Source of the DNA: Levilactobacillus suantsaiihabitans
GTDB taxonomy: Bacteria; Bacillota; Bacilli; Lactobacillales; Lactobacillaceae
Length of the DNA stretch: 64,000 nt
Direction of reading: 5' to 3'
NCBI RefSeq assembly: GCF_004745505.1
Contig: NZ_RKLX01000009.1
Coordinates: forward strand, 53,183-117,182
Positions 1 to 8,728 of this stretch are shown here, in pieces. Under the pieces are notes generated by a model. That model was not told where the DNA came from, did not search any database, and was given only the letters and a program-made list of their open reading frames with translations. The translations under genes were made by a program, and so were the position numbers. Numbering within the stretch: position 1 is the stretch's first letter; the number at the start of each line of letters is the position of its first letter.

Positions 1-187
1 CCCGGGTATTCAAACCAAGTTTCTTCGCAATCAAATAACTGTTGTAGGACACTGAAATGCAGTGTGTTAATCGGTCAGAATGATGGTGCTGGGTATAATT
101 CGCCAGGCGTTGGACCGGCTCCTTGGCCAACAAATCAGAAACTAAAGCAAGGTACTCGGGGTCATCACGCCAAGTAAGTTTGGTCAT
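1..187 (-). CDS. HD-domain protein, N-terminal part (cut by window edge)
   Basis: The first 62 residues of a leftward gene are visible; the rest lies outside the window. They read MTKLTWRDDPEYLALVSDLL, followed by a His-rich stretch (QHHHSDRLTHCISVSYNSYL). This is the usual beginning of the HD metal-dependent phosphohydrolase fold, in which the first metal-binding His and a helix ending in the YNSYLIAKKLG-type segment come early. In lactobacilli such a gene commonly sits beside a TrmH methyltransferase and acylphosphatase, as here. The start ATG is preceded by a purine-rich ribosome-binding site (complement of ccttttc). The HD Asp itself is beyond the edge, so the substrate and activity cannot be judged. 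Confidence 0.75.
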   Translation of the reverse strand, partial: MTKLTWRDDPEYLALVSDLLAKEPVQRLANYTQHHHSDRLTHCISVSYNSYLIAKKLGLNTR

Positions 188-478
188 AGAATGCTTCCTT
201 TTCATTTAAAATTATGATATTCAGTCATCTTATCCTTATATGATACTTGGTTTTGGCCAAATTGCAACCATCTTGCTTGATTTTTCAGTGGGTTTACCTT
301 TTCTTTAGCTTTTCTCGCCACCACCGGGGTAAATCGTTGACCGCTCCAAGGGTGAAACCCCGGGGGACAGACCGGACCTGCTCGCCGAAGAAAGGCGCGG
401 TGTCACCCCTGTTCGTTGATGTTCTGGAGCGCATCACCTGCAGAGCAGACCGTATTTCCGCCTGACGCAGCCTCAGCT
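188..478. other. Intergenic region with possible degenerate repeat module
   Basis: No convincing gene lies here. An open frame of 72 codons on the plus strand (247-465) has no clear ribosome-binding site and no family resemblance. Bases 410-475 resemble, loosely, the 3' module of the dispersed repeats near 22.0, 39.3 and 42.8 kb (a CAGAGCAGAC core followed by a CTGACGCAG core). The region probably holds the promoter of the HD-domain gene and the downstream end of the methyltransferase transcript. Confidence 0.4.
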
Positions 479-1249
479 CTAGCTCACCAACCGGAACATC
501 ACGACGCCCGCTGCGACCGCGACGTTGAGGGATTCTGCTTGGCCCTTGATGGGGATGTAGAGGTTACGCGTGGTCATCTGCTGTAGGTCGGGGGCCATGC
601 CGTTGCCTTCATTGCCCATGACAATGGCTCCAGCCGTTAATGGCGGGACGTCGCGGTAACTCTTGGCGTTGCGGTCCAAATTGGTGCCGTAGACTGGCAA
701 ATGCCGCGCCGTAAAGGCACTGATCCAGTCGTGCAGGTCCGCTTCGACCAGTTGGATGTGGAATTGACTCCCCTGCATCGACCGCAAGACCTTCGGCAAG
801 AAACGACTCGCGGTCCCCTTACCGAAGACCACGCCTGTTAGTCCGGCAGCGTCGGCCGTCCGCACCATGGTCCCGATGTTACCGGGATCTTGGACGTAAT
901 CCAAAAACAACCAGACCCCATCAGCCGTTTGCGGGTCGCCCGCGGTATCCTTGGGCAACGGGACCGTGGCAAAGATGCCCTGGGGCGTCCCGGTATCCCC
1001 AATCGTTTGGGCGATGCTGTCGGTCAGTTCGTAGGTGGCCACCCCCGCGGGTAATTCCGCGGCGTGATCGGCCAATTGTTCGGCCGTGCCCATGATGGCC
1101 GTTAAGTCATGATGGGCCTTGATGGCTTCTTGGACCAAATGCCACCCTTCTAATAGGTAAGTTTGGGTCGCCTTGCGCCCTTTTTTCGTGGTCAGTGCCC
1201 GCCACTGCTTGACCTTTTTATTTTGTCCCGACGTAATTTTTTCTGTCAC
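479..1249 (-). CDS. TrmH/SpoU-family RNA 2'-O-methyltransferase
   Basis: A 256-residue SPOUT-class methyltransferase that would transfer a methyl group from S-adenosylmethionine to a ribose 2'-OH in rRNA or tRNA. The N-terminal 110 residues form the substrate-binding (L30e-like) domain. The three SpoU motifs follow in order: DPGNIGTMVRTADA (residues 121-134), VMGNEGNG (210-217) and IPIKGQAESLNVAVAAGV (232-249), which together build the trefoil-knot cofactor site. The start is GTG with an AAGGA box just upstream. Length and motifs match the YsgA-like group found beside acylphosphatase in many Firmicutes. The exact RNA target cannot be read from the sequence. Confidence 0.9.
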   Translation of the reverse strand: MTEKITSGQNKKVKQWRALTTKKGRKATQTYLLEGWHLVQEAIKAHHDLTAIMGTAEQLADHAAELPAGVATYELTDSIAQTIGDTGTPQGIFATVPLPKDTAGDPQTADGVWLFLDYVQDPGNIGTMVRTADAAGLTGVVFGKGTASRFLPKVLRSMQGSQFHIQLVEADLHDWISAFTARHLPVYGTNLDRNAKSYRDVPPLTAGAIVMGNEGNGMAPDLQQMTTRNLYIPIKGQAESLNVAVAAGVVMFRLVS

Positions 1250-1362
1250 GGTATCCTTACTCCCATCTGAATTCTTTTCCTAATTCTACCATATCCCTAG
1301 GCAGCACCGGCGACTCGCGGTATGATTAAAGTGAATTTTTTTGAAGGGAGGCCTGGGTAGTC

Positions 1363-1635
1363 ATGCAGACCCAACAGATTCTGGTCAGTGGCCTGGTCCA
1401 AGGCGTCGGCTTTCGCTGGTCAACCAGTAAACTCGCCCATCAACTCGGCATTACTGGCACCGTGCAAAATCTCGCCAACGGCCAAGTCGCCATTGTGGCC
1501 AGCGCGTCGGCCACACTGCTTAGTCAATTTACCGATCAGCTCCAACACGGATTATCCCCCTGGATTCAGGTCACCGACCTCACCATCACTAACTTACCCG
1601 TCAAACATTTCAGTGACTTCCGCATAATCAATTGA
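1363..1635 (+). CDS. acyP: Acylphosphatase
   Basis: A 90-residue protein, the standard size for acylphosphatase, which hydrolyses acyl phosphates such as acetyl phosphate. The signature [10 protein letters not shown] is at residues 9-18, with the phosphate-binding loop and the catalytic Arg18. The second signature, GTVQNLANG, supplies the catalytic Asn at about residue 37. A GGGAGG box lies about 12 bases before ATG, rather far but acceptable. It is divergent from the methyltransferase gene and upstream of yidC on the same strand; this trio is a common arrangement in lactobacilli. Confidence 0.93.
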   Translation: MQTQQILVSGLVQGVGFRWSTSKLAHQLGITGTVQNLANGQVAIVASASATLLSQFTDQLQHGLSPWIQVTDLTITNLPVKHFSDFRIIN

Positions 1636-1741
1636 AAAAGCCCGCCAAATCAAGTAAGATGGTTGATGTTAACGGCGATTTTGCCGCTGGGGGCGTCTAC
1701 GCTCTACACGTTTAAAATCATAAAGGGGTTCAAAATAGCAT

Positions 1742-2656
1742 ATGAAAATCTCCAAGAAATTCTCGGTTACCGCGGCCCTCGCGGCACTGGCACTGGTCCT
1801 CAGTGGCTGTGTCCAGACCAAAAACGGTAAACCCTACGGCTTCGTGTACGATTACCTAGCCGTGCCTGGGCAACACGTGATGGACTGGCTGGCACACATC
1901 TTTGGCGGTAGCTACGGCTGGGCCATTATCGTTTTGACGGTGATCGTGCGAATGGTCTTACTGCCCGTCATGGTCAAGCAAATGCGCAACGCCACCGTCC
2001 AACAAGAAAAGATCTCCATGATCCGGCCGCAGATGACCGCGCTGCAAAAGCAACAAAAAGCAGCCTCCACGCCAGAGGAACAACAAGCGGCCAGCCAAGC
2101 TATGATGGCGCTGTACCGCAACAACGGTATCAGCATGACCGGTGGAATCGGGTGTTTGCCATTGTTGATTCAAATGCCCATCTTCGCCGCCCTGTACGCC
2201 GCGATTCGTTATTCACCTGAGCTCTCCAAAGCAGTGTTCATGAACATCCCGTTGGGGAAAGCCAGCTGGATTCTAGCCCTGCTCTCCTTCCTGTCCTACC
2301 TGCTACAAGGATACTTATCCCTGCTAGGCATGCCGGAAGAACAAAAGAAGCAAATGCGCTTTACCCTGCTGCTCTCACCCGTGATGATTCTGTTCTTCAC
2401 GATGAGCTCCCCAGCCGGATTAGGGTTGTACTTCTTCGTCGGTGGACTGTTCGCCTGCCTGCAAACGTTGATCATCAACTTCTACCGGCCACGGATTCGC
2501 CGTGAGATCCAAGAAAAAATGAAGGATCAACCGGCACCCGCTGCACCTGTCGTTCCGAAAAAGGTCGTAACACCTGCTGCCAAGCAAGCCACGGCTAAGA
2601 AGGTCAGTCAGAAGAATCGGAATCGAAACGCTGGTAAGCAACAACATCACAAGTAA
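1742..2656 (+). CDS. yidC: Membrane protein insertase YidC/OxaA (lipoprotein form)
   Basis: A 304-residue YidC of the Gram-positive type. The signal peptide ends in the lipobox LSGC, with Cys23 the predicted lipidated residue. Five membrane segments follow, from about residue 55 to 245, containing the conserved segment in which a positively charged residue (IVRMVLLPVMVKQMR) lies inside the insertase groove. The C-terminal 60 residues are basic (KK, RNRNAGKQQHHK), typical of a tail contacting the ribosome. The protein inserts membrane proteins alone or together with SecYEG. Two paralogues are usual in this group; linkage to acylphosphatase, rather than to rnpA-rpmH, suggests this is the second (OxaA2/YqjG-like) copy. 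It is followed by a hairpin at 2756-2798. Confidence 0.95.
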   Translation: MKISKKFSVTAALAALALVLSGCVQTKNGKPYGFVYDYLAVPGQHVMDWLAHIFGGSYGWAIIVLTVIVRMVLLPVMVKQMRNATVQQEKISMIRPQMTALQKQQKAASTPEEQQAASQAMMALYRNNGISMTGGIGCLPLLIQMPIFAALYAAIRYSPELSKAVFMNIPLGKASWILALLSFLSYLLQGYLSLLGMPEEQKKQMRFTLLLSPVMILFFTMSSPAGLGLYFFVGGLFACLQTLIINFYRPRIRREIQEKMKDQPAPAAPVVPKKVVTPAAKQATAKKVSQKNRNRNAGKQQHHK

Positions 2657-2755
2657 TTACGCACTGACAAATAAGCTTCGATGATTGGACGTTCGTGTCG
2701 CCCACTATCGTCTGTACGCATTAGGGTTCCTAGATCGAAGTGACAATAGTAAAGA

Positions 2756-2798
2756 GATGGCCCAATCCTCAAGACTTGAGGACTGGGCCATCTTTTTG
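2756..2798 (+). terminator. Strong hairpin with T-tract downstream of yidC
   Basis: The arms GATGGCCCA and TGGGCCATC enclose a second perfect pair, CCTCAAG/CTTGAGG, and are followed by TTTTT. It can serve as a rho-independent terminator for yidC. A very similar hairpin (ATGGCCCA...GGGCCAT with a CCTCA/TGAGG inner stem) stands at 56.1 kb, also shortly before a transposase-like scrap. It may therefore be part of a mobile or dispersed element rather than a dedicated yidC terminator. Confidence 0.7.
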
Positions 2799-2884
2799 AC
2801 TTGCACGATTTCTGGTTTATTCATAGTAAAAACCTCACCAATTTATTTGATGAGGTAATCATATCGTGTTGTGACCATCAATCA

Positions 2885-3060
2885 TAGATGGTCAGTTATT
2901 AGGTGCTTACCTAAAGGATATCGCCAATAAAAGCTATAAGGCCACGAAATGGGCCTACTACCATGGTTCAAAGCTGCATGCCGTCATGGGCAATGATAGC
3001 CACTTCATCGATTAGGAGCTAACGCCAGCCGCAGTAGATGACCATAAAGTCACAATCGCT
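2885..3060 (+). pseudogene. Relic of an IS transposase (IS982/IS5-like core)
   Basis: Read in one frame this stretch gives GQLLGAYLKDIANKSYKATK, then WAYYHGSKLHAVMGNDSHFI, a stop codon, and then ELTPAAVDDHKV. The Y-x-G-x-KLHAV ... TPA-x-VDD pattern is the middle of a DDE transposase of the IS982 type, with the second-Asp region at the end. The in-frame TAG at about 3013 and the lack of any flanking continuation show it is dead. No inverted repeats could be recognised. The opening segment (QLLGAYL) recurs at 56.16-56.19 kb as a second, even shorter scrap. Confidence 0.6.
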
Positions 3061-3213
3061 AGTTCAATACGGCCCGTGATTCGGTACTTACTTTTCCCAA
3101 AACTGTTGTATGCCCTGCCGTCTGCTAGTTGGCATTAGCCAAAAATATTCTCAGGCAATTGAGACAACCACGCAGACCTGGTAAGCGACTCCCCTGATGT
3201 GGTCCACTTGGCG

Positions 3214-3618
3214 CTAATCCACCATCAAATTCTGCCGCACACCACTCGGTACTGCGGCCCGGTCGACCTTTTCCCAATTTTCGACATTCTGGCCCTTGGT
3301 GGTGATCTTCAGGAATTTATTGGGCTTCAACCGCCACTGCGCGTCAAAGGTCAACGTGCGGGCCTTCCCCTGATCGTTGTAGGTCAACAGCTGGTACACG
3401 TACTCGTCCTCACCGCCACCACCGATATAGTGACGCACCGGCTTAGCGTTGGTCGAGGCGTAGACAGTTTCCGTCTTGACCAGTGGATTGACGTTGTCGG
3501 CGGCCATCGCCCACTCACTGTGCTTATTCTTGGTCACACCGGGCAAAATAACAGCTCCAACGACACCCAAAACGGCTAAACCAGCCACGACCGCGATTAA
3601 CTTACTTAAAATTTTCAT
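3214..3618 (-). CDS. YxeA-family (DUF1093) secreted or anchored protein
   Basis: A 134-residue protein with an N-terminal hydrophobic segment (residues 5-28, LIAVVAGLAVLGVVGAVIL) acting as signal or anchor, followed by a small extracellular beta-rich domain. The pattern EYVYQLLTYNDQGKARTLTF, then LKPNKFLKITTKG, then VENWEKV and a final AVPSGV matches the YxeA/DUF1093 family, whose members accompany cell-envelope stress systems in Bacillus and lactobacilli. The molecular function is unknown. The start is an ATG with a GGGGGAT box. It stands alone, convergent with the yidC side and upstream of the sensor kinase gene end. Confidence 0.8.
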   Translation of the reverse strand: MKILSKLIAVVAGLAVLGVVGAVILPGVTKNKHSEWAMAADNVNPLVKTETVYASTNAKPVRHYIGGGGEDEYVYQLLTYNDQGKARTLTFDAQWRLKPNKFLKITTKGQNVENWEKVDRAAVPSGVRQNLMVD

Positions 3619-3784
3619 CTTGAAAGATCCCCCTATGTTGGTTAGTTACTCATGTAATTAACTAGTTACCATAGGATACTGAACTTTCGTGGCGTTGTCA
3701 ATCCTCATTTCTTAAGGTTTGTTAAAACGCGAAAAACTGAGTGGGTTACTGTGACAACCGTAAGCTGGGCGATTGTTTCCAGGA

Positions 3785-3826
3785 TCTAAAAAAGGACTGC
3801 TTCGCCACTAGGCCGCAGTCCTTCAA
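3785..3826 (-). terminator. Rho-independent terminator of the two-component operon
   Basis: On the minus strand GAAGGACTGCGG pairs with a GCAGTCCTTTTTT arm across a CTAGTGGC-containing loop, and a run of six T follows. It lies immediately after the kinase stop codon at 3831. Confidence 0.85.
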
Positions 3827-3830
3827 AGTT

Positions 3831-5501
3831 TTATGATTTTGGTGTTTCATCCGTTGATTGGTCCGTCGTTGACGTATCCGCTAACAGTTCTGACTTGATT
3901 CCCGGCACATCATTGGCCGCTTGGGCCTGTTCCTTCTTTTCCGTCAAGAGCTGGGCGTCTTTGTCCGACAAAATCGGCAGGGAGATGCGGAAGACGGAGC
4001 CTTGGCCCAGCGCGCTTTCAATGGTGATGCGCCCGTGGTAAGCCTCAATCAACCGCTTGGCAATGGCCAGACCTAGCCCATTGCCCCCCTTGGTGCGAGA
4101 ACGCGCCTTGTCGACCCGATAGAAACGGTTAAAGACGCGGTCCCGATTCTCCTGCGAGATTCCTTCCCCAAAGTCTTGCACGGCCACCTCCAAGCTGCGC
4201 GAATCGCTCTCGTAGCTCATGTGAACCTCCTTGCGCGACTGGGAGTACTTGACCGCATTATCCATCAGAATAATCAGGATCTGTTCCAAATGATTCCGGT
4301 AGATCTGTGCTTGCACCGGCCGCTGGACGTCATTGTCTAAGATAAAGACGTAATCTGGATGAATCATCTTGAAGTTGTCAAAGACTTGTTCGACCACTTC
4401 ACTGACATCCGAGACCTCATTGGGGTAGTTGACCTCAATCTGCTCGGCTCGCTGCAGGTCCAACATTTCCTGGACCAGACTCTTCATGCGTTTGGTCTCT
4501 TGTAAAGAAGCCTTTATCGATTCATTCAAGACCTCTGGATCATCCTTGCCCCAGCGATCCAGCATTTCCATGTGGCCCTGGATAATGGCCACTGGCGTCC
4601 GCAGTTCATGGGAGACATCTTCCACGAACTGTTGTTGCTGGTCCATGTAGCGTTGCGTCGTGTCTAACATGTCGTTAAACAGGCCGCCCAAGTCACTGAG
4701 TTCATCTTGATGATGCATTTCCGGCACCCGGCGATCCGTCTTGGGATCCTCACGCATGGCGTGAATCGTGTCCCGAATGGCCTCGACCGGCCGTAACAGG
4801 AAGGTCGCCAGGCTATAGCTCAGCACGGCGGCGGCCAAGACCGCCATCATGCCGAGGACCAGATCAATCTGTAATAACTTGACCTGGGTGGCACGATAGT
4901 CGCGGAGATTGTCCGTGACCTGCACGTAACCTAAAATCGTATCGCCCTGCTTGGCCCGAATTGGCGCGATGCCGACCAGGTTCTTGCGGCCGTTGATTTT
5001 TCTAGTCGAAATGCGCTGCTTCTTGGACTTCTGAAATGCCAAGGGACTCTGGCGTGTCGCAAACAACGGGTGCCCTTTTTGGTCATAGACCGTGACGGTT
5101 TGACTGTCGCGCGCCAGGCTAGTAAGTACCGCGTTGTTGTACGGGCCCGTGGGCTTTTTGGTCTCTGACAAGACCGTCCGTGGTCGCAGTAGTTGATTGA
5201 CCTGAGCGCCCGTCAATGGTTGCTTTTGGGTATTGAGCTTTTCGACCACCACGTTCATCGTATCTGCGACGTGGGTCTTTTCTTGACGCATCAACACCGT
5301 CATGAAGCTGTTAAAGATCAGCAGGACGATGACCGCGAAAATGACCAACACGCCAAAAGCCGTTGACAAGGCCCATTCCCATTTTAACGAGAACCGAAAC
5401 CCGGGCTTCTTAGCTTGATCATCATCTGCCACCGTGGCCGCTACTGGCGGCTCAGGGACCGCTGGTTTTTCAGGAACTTTAGGTTCTTCTGGCGATTTCA
5501 C
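3831..5501 (-). CDS. arlS: Sensor histidine kinase, ArlS-like
   Basis: A 556-residue membrane kinase. Residues 1-40 are a Pro/Glu-rich cytoplasmic tail; TM1 lies at about 41-70, an extracytoplasmic sensor at 71-205, TM2 at 208-236 and a HAMP linker at 237-290. The dimerisation/phosphoacceptor box is FVEDVSHELRTP with His298. The catalytic domain has the N box (MDNAVKY, 413-419), the DFGEGI box (443-448) and GNGLGLAI (473-480). The sequence just after the His box, HMEMLDRWGKDDPEVLNES, is very like ArlS of staphylococci. The C-terminal 45 residues form an acidic low-complexity tail. Its ATG overlaps the last bases of the regulator gene, so the two are translationally coupled. The stimulus is not evident. 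Confidence 0.92.
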   Translation of the reverse strand: MKSPEEPKVPEKPAVPEPPVAATVADDDQAKKPGFRFSLKWEWALSTAFGVLVIFAVIVLLIFNSFMTVLMRQEKTHVADTMNVVVEKLNTQKQPLTGAQVNQLLRPRTVLSETKKPTGPYNNAVLTSLARDSQTVTVYDQKGHPLFATRQSPLAFQKSKKQRISTRKINGRKNLVGIAPIRAKQGDTILGYVQVTDNLRDYRATQVKLLQIDLVLGMMAVLAAAVLSYSLATFLLRPVEAIRDTIHAMREDPKTDRRVPEMHHQDELSDLGGLFNDMLDTTQRYMDQQQQFVEDVSHELRTPVAIIQGHMEMLDRWGKDDPEVLNESIKASLQETKRMKSLVQEMLDLQRAEQIEVNYPNEVSDVSEVVEQVFDNFKMIHPDYVFILDNDVQRPVQAQIYRNHLEQILIILMDNAVKYSQSRKEVHMSYESDSRSLEVAVQDFGEGISQENRDRVFNRFYRVDKARSRTKGGNGLGLAIAKRLIEAYHGRITIESALGQGSVFRISLPILSDKDAQLLTEKKEQAQAANDVPGIKSELLADTSTTDQSTDETPKS

Positions 5502-6184
5502 GAACGCATCACGTACCCTGTCCCCCGAACCGTCTGGATGTAACTCTTCTGGCCGGCGACATCAATTTTGTTCCGCAAGTAACGGACGTATACATCGACC
5601 ACGTTGGTCTCAACCTCAGACTCGTAGCCCCAAACCTTGGTCAACAGGACGTCTCTGGCCAAGACCACGTTGATATTTTCCATCAACGCCAGGAGTAATT
5701 CGTATTCCCGCTTGGTCAGGTTGATCACCTCGTCGCCACGGCGGACGATGCGATTTTCCTTTTCAATCGTCAAGTCTTTAAACTTCACGGTCGTTTGCTT
5801 GGTGTTCTTCTGTTCGCCTTCCAGGTGAATCCGCCGCAGCAGGGCCCGGACCCGTGCCAACAATTCTTCAATCGCAAATGGCTTGACGATGTAATCGTCG
5901 GCCCCGTGGTCTAACCCGGAGACCCGATCAATCACGGAATCGCGCGCCGTCATCATGATGATCGGCGTACTCTTCACTTCACGCACCCGCCGGGCCACTT
6001 CGATTCCATTCAATTCAGGTAACATCAGATCCAATAAGATGACATCAAAATCTTGGGATAAGGCAGCTTCCAAGCCGGTCCGTCCGTTAAATTGGACGTT
6101 GGTCTCATAACCTTCATGCTTTAGTTCTAGTTCGACAAAGCGGGCAAGGTTTTTTTCATCTTCAATAATTAAAATTCGACTCAT
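5498..6184 (-). CDS. arlR: OmpR-family response regulator, ArlR-like
   Basis: A 228-residue regulator. The receiver domain (1-120) has the acidic pair E8-D9, phosphoacceptor Asp52 in ILLDLMLPELNG, the switch Thr/Ser in MMTARD and the Lys in IVKPFAIEEL. A winged-helix DNA-binding domain occupies 130-228 (LTKREYELLLALMEN, then DVYVRYLRNKI and VRGTGYVM). It pairs with the kinase encoded immediately downstream (4-base overlap). In relatives, ArlR controls adhesion, autolysis and envelope genes; that the same holds here is inference. Confidence 0.94.
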   Translation of the reverse strand: MSRILIIEDEKNLARFVELELKHEGYETNVQFNGRTGLEAALSQDFDVILLDLMLPELNGIEVARRVREVKSTPIIMMTARDSVIDRVSGLDHGADDYIVKPFAIEELLARVRALLRRIHLEGEQKNTKQTTVKFKDLTIEKENRIVRRGDEVINLTKREYELLLALMENINVVLARDVLLTKVWGYESEVETNVVDVYVRYLRNKIDVAGQKSYIQTVRGTGYVMRS

Positions 6185-6598
6185 TACACTTTAACTCCTC
6201 TGGCTATTTCACGGCGGCACCACCAGTTAAAGCCTCACTGGCAGTGGCCGTCCGATATTCATTTCAACATTTAATTTTATCATATTTCCTCTTACTTGTA
6301 TGCAAATCAGCGTGGCTTCTCACATTTAGTTTAATCTTAAGCACCTAAACCGGCAAAAAATCCTTCACTTGTAAAATTCAACCGGTTGCATTCGATAGTT
6401 AAGTTAGCTTTTGAAAACGGTTATGTCGTTTGCTTCACATTGTTAAATAGCTTATGATGACAATGAATAGGCGGCACAGTGCCACTTATCAGTCATCTTG
6501 ATTAAATCTTAATAATTTTTGTGCAAAATTTCACTTGAAAGTGACAACTTTTGCAGTATACTGAGTCTTGTAGATAAAAAGAAAGAGGGATTGTTTTC
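6185..6598. other. Divergent promoter region between arlR and adhP
   Basis: About 410 AT-rich bases without a gene. The right end holds the adhP promoter. The left end must hold the arlRS promoter. No terminator or RNA structure was recognised. Confidence 0.6.
6535..6562 (+). promoter_or_regulatory. adhP promoter, possible Rex operator overlap
   Basis: A -35 box TTGAAA (6535-6540) and -10 box TATACT (6557-6562) are separated by 16 bases, 37 bases before the start codon. Overlapping the -35 box, bases 6519-6536 read TTGTGCAAAATTTCACTT, which partly matches the Rex consensus (TTGTGA-n-TTCACAA) bound by the NADH-sensing repressor. The left half is good and the right half has two mismatches, so Rex control is a suggestion only. 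Confidence 0.6.
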
Positions 6599-7615
6599 AT
6601 GAAAGCAGCAGTTATTCGCGATTCAGTTGATGGTTACGTAGATATTAAGGATGTTACCCTGCGTCCCATTACGCACGGTGAAGCCTTGGTAAAGATGGAA
6701 TATTGTGGTCTCTGTCACACCGATTTACACGTCGCTGCCGGTGACTTCGGTAAGCAACCCGGCCGGATCATTGGTCATGAAGGTGTCGGTAAAGTTATCC
6801 AAGTTGCCGATGATGTTAAGAACCTGAAGATTGGCGACCGCGTTTCTATCGCTTGGTTCTTCAAGGGCTGTGGCCACTGTGAATACTGCTTGACTGGTCG
6901 GGAAACCCTTTGCCGCAACGTCAAGAACTCTGGCTTCACGGTTGATGGCGCGATGGCCGAAGAATGCATCGTGGACGCCAACTACGCCGTTAAGGTACCA
7001 GATGGCTTGGATCCAGTTGAAGCCACTTCCTTAACTTGTGCCGGTGTGACCATGTACAAGGCCCTGAAGGTCGGCGAAACCAAGCCTGGTCAATGGGTTG
7101 AAGTCGTTGGTGCCGGTGGTTTAGGTAACTTGGCTATCCAATACGCCCACAACGTCTTCGGTGCCCACGTGGTTGCCGTTGATGGGAACCCTGACAAGTT
7201 GGCCGCTGCTAAGGCTAACGGTGCTGAATTGCTGATCAACCGGCATGACGGTGACGTTGCTGAACAGATCCAAGAAAAAGTTGGCGGCGTGGACAATGCC
7301 CAAGTCACGGCTGTGAACAAGGATGCCTTCACGCAATCCGTCAACGCCTTGAAGCCAGATGGCAAATTGGTTGCCGTGGCCTTACCACAAGGTGACATGG
7401 AATTAAACATTGCTAAGACGGTCTTGGATGGTATCTCCGTTCGCGGATCCTTAGTTGGGACGCGGCAAGACTTAGCCGAAACCTTCCAATTTGGTGCTGA
7501 AGGCAAGGTTCACCCAATCGTGCAAACCCGTCGTCTTGACGAAGTTAATGATATCATTGATGAAATGAAGAACAACCAAATCGTTGGCCGGATGGTTGTT
7601 GACTTTACTAAATAA
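6599..7615 (+). CDS. adhP: Zinc-dependent alcohol dehydrogenase (AdhP type)
   Basis: A 338-residue medium-chain dehydrogenase that interconverts alcohols and aldehydes with NAD(H). Catalytic zinc ligands are in CGLCHTDLH (Cys39 region) and GHEGVG (His61 region). The structural zinc site is the four-Cys lobe [16 protein letters not shown] at about residues 86-101. The Rossmann motif is [11 protein letters not shown] near 168-178. The start has an AAAGAGGGA box. Codons here are strongly biased to preferred forms compared with neighbours, a sign of high expression. It is a monocistronic gene with its own promoter and terminator, and probably regenerates NAD+ in fermentation. Confidence 0.95.
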   Translation: MKAAVIRDSVDGYVDIKDVTLRPITHGEALVKMEYCGLCHTDLHVAAGDFGKQPGRIIGHEGVGKVIQVADDVKNLKIGDRVSIAWFFKGCGHCEYCLTGRETLCRNVKNSGFTVDGAMAEECIVDANYAVKVPDGLDPVEATSLTCAGVTMYKALKVGETKPGQWVEVVGAGGLGNLAIQYAHNVFGAHVVAVDGNPDKLAAAKANGAELLINRHDGDVAEQIQEKVGGVDNAQVTAVNKDAFTQSVNALKPDGKLVAVALPQGDMELNIAKTVLDGISVRGSLVGTRQDLAETFQFGAEGKVHPIVQTRRLDEVNDIIDEMKNNQIVGRMVVDFTK

Positions 7616-7630
7616 GCCACTGATTTGATC

Positions 7631-7674
7631 TAGGGGTTGTCGTTCGCTCAGGCGGACGGCAACCTCTTTTTTGT
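7631..7674 (+). terminator. adhP terminator
   Basis: AGGGGTTGTCGTTCG pairs (with G-U pairs) with CGGACGGCAACCTCT, followed by a T run. Confidence 0.88.
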
Positions 7675-7979
7675 CTTGCTCAGATGGACTTGGGTTGTTC
7701 ACTGCTACTCAGTCTGAGCTGCTCGGCTACTGTAGCAACACCACCTAAACCAGCCGTTTAACCCACTGACTGCGACTGACCTGACAGTTGCCATCCACTT
7801 AATTAGCGTTGACTGACCGACGAAACTCTTCTAGTTAGAGACCCCCCATCTGGCAATCGGAACTACCAGCTCTGAAGCCAACCTCTAGCGAAATTTTCTT
7901 CAGTAACGCTGACGCTATTGATTGTCTTCACAGTATCACAAGCCTAATCACCTTCAGCGCCTCCCAACCTCACCAAAGC
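7675..7979. other. Intergenic region with repeat-like scraps
   Basis: No credible gene. The segment CTCGGCTACTGTAGCAAC at about 7722-7739 matches the right flank of the structured repeats at 39.0 and 42.7 kb (CTCGGCTACTGTGGC / CTCGGCTACGGTAGT). This may be a decayed copy of that element. Confidence 0.4.
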
Positions 7980-8615
7980 CTAAAACGACCGGTACAACAG
8001 CCGCAACGCCGCCAGATCTGGTGCCGTCAGGTATTCTTGTTCCTGGTCCATGGCCGTCATCACCGATTTCGGATTGTCACTGTGCGCTAAGCCGACCGCA
8101 TGGCCGATTTCGTGGACCGCAACTGACAGACGGATGCGTAATTCCGGATGCGCCAAATTCAAGCCCGCCTGCGCGTGATTGACCGTGGGCATTTGCCAGC
8201 CGGGGCGACGAATGATGTGGGGGCCACCCTTTCCCAGCTCAGCCACCGCCGAATGTTTCAGTGCCGAGTCTCGATAGGTAAAGAAGCGTACCGTGTTGTG
8301 GTGATCGGTCGCTGATCCCGGAAGCAGTCGCACGATACCTGTTTGATTAAAAATGGCCACGGCTTGTTCAAACACTTGGCGAAATTCCCGGGCTTCTGCA
8401 TTTGCAAAATAATAGTGATACGTCGGTTGCAAGGGATGCGCCCGGGCCACGGCGTCAATGGGCGTTTGCGCGTGAGGACTGTCGATCCACATAGCCAAAT
8501 GATTGACCCAGCGATCTTGGCGTAACGCCACCGTCGCCAACGATTGCCCCCACCCACCGACCACTAACCCAATGCCCAACACGACCAGCAGCCACCAGTG
8601 ATGCCATCTTTTCAC
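7980..8615 (-). CDS. Matrixin-like zinc metalloprotease, copy 1
   Basis: A 211-residue protein if started at the GTG at 8615, which has a clear AAAGGGGA box 7 bases upstream; an upstream in-frame ATG at 8699 lacks one. An N-terminal hydrophobic segment (WWLLVVLGIGLVVGGWG) acts as signal or membrane anchor, followed by an extracellular domain. The complete metzincin zinc site HEIGHAVGLAH is at about 168-178, with a following SVM Met-turn. YHYYFAN and LGKGGPHI segments are shared with the gene upstream, so the two are tandem duplicates. Both should be secreted or surface peptidases; substrate unknown. No propeptide Cys switch is visible. Confidence 0.82.
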   Translation of the reverse strand: MKRWHHWWLLVVLGIGLVVGGWGQSLATVALRQDRWVNHLAMWIDSPHAQTPIDAVARAHPLQPTYHYYFANAEAREFRQVFEQAVAIFNQTGIVRLLPGSATDHHNTVRFFTYRDSALKHSAVAELGKGGPHIIRRPGWQMPTVNHAQAGLNLAHPELRIRLSVAVHEIGHAVGLAHSDNPKSVMTAMDQEQEYLTAPDLAALRLLYRSF

Positions 8616-8728
8616 GTTAACCGTCCCCTTTCTGATTGCCAAGGAATAGTTTACCTGATAGCACCTAAGTAAGCGATTAATCTGCAAAAGATTGGTCAAA
8701 ACTCACCGGCAATTCTCCGAAAATTGCC

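Larger units (their letters stand above)
2657..3213. other. Intergenic region holding hairpin and transposase relic
   Basis: Between yidC and the convergent YxeA-like gene there are about 560 bases without an intact gene. They contain the hairpin at 2756-2798 and the transposase remnant at 2885-3060. A short imperfect stem lies near 2835-2865 (ACCTCACCAA/TTTGATGAGGT). The remainder shows nothing recognisable. Confidence 0.6.

Noticed and set aside
3199..3579. 126-codon plus-strand frame
   Set aside because: Antisense to the YxeA-like gene, which has a signal segment, family pattern and a good ribosome-binding site.
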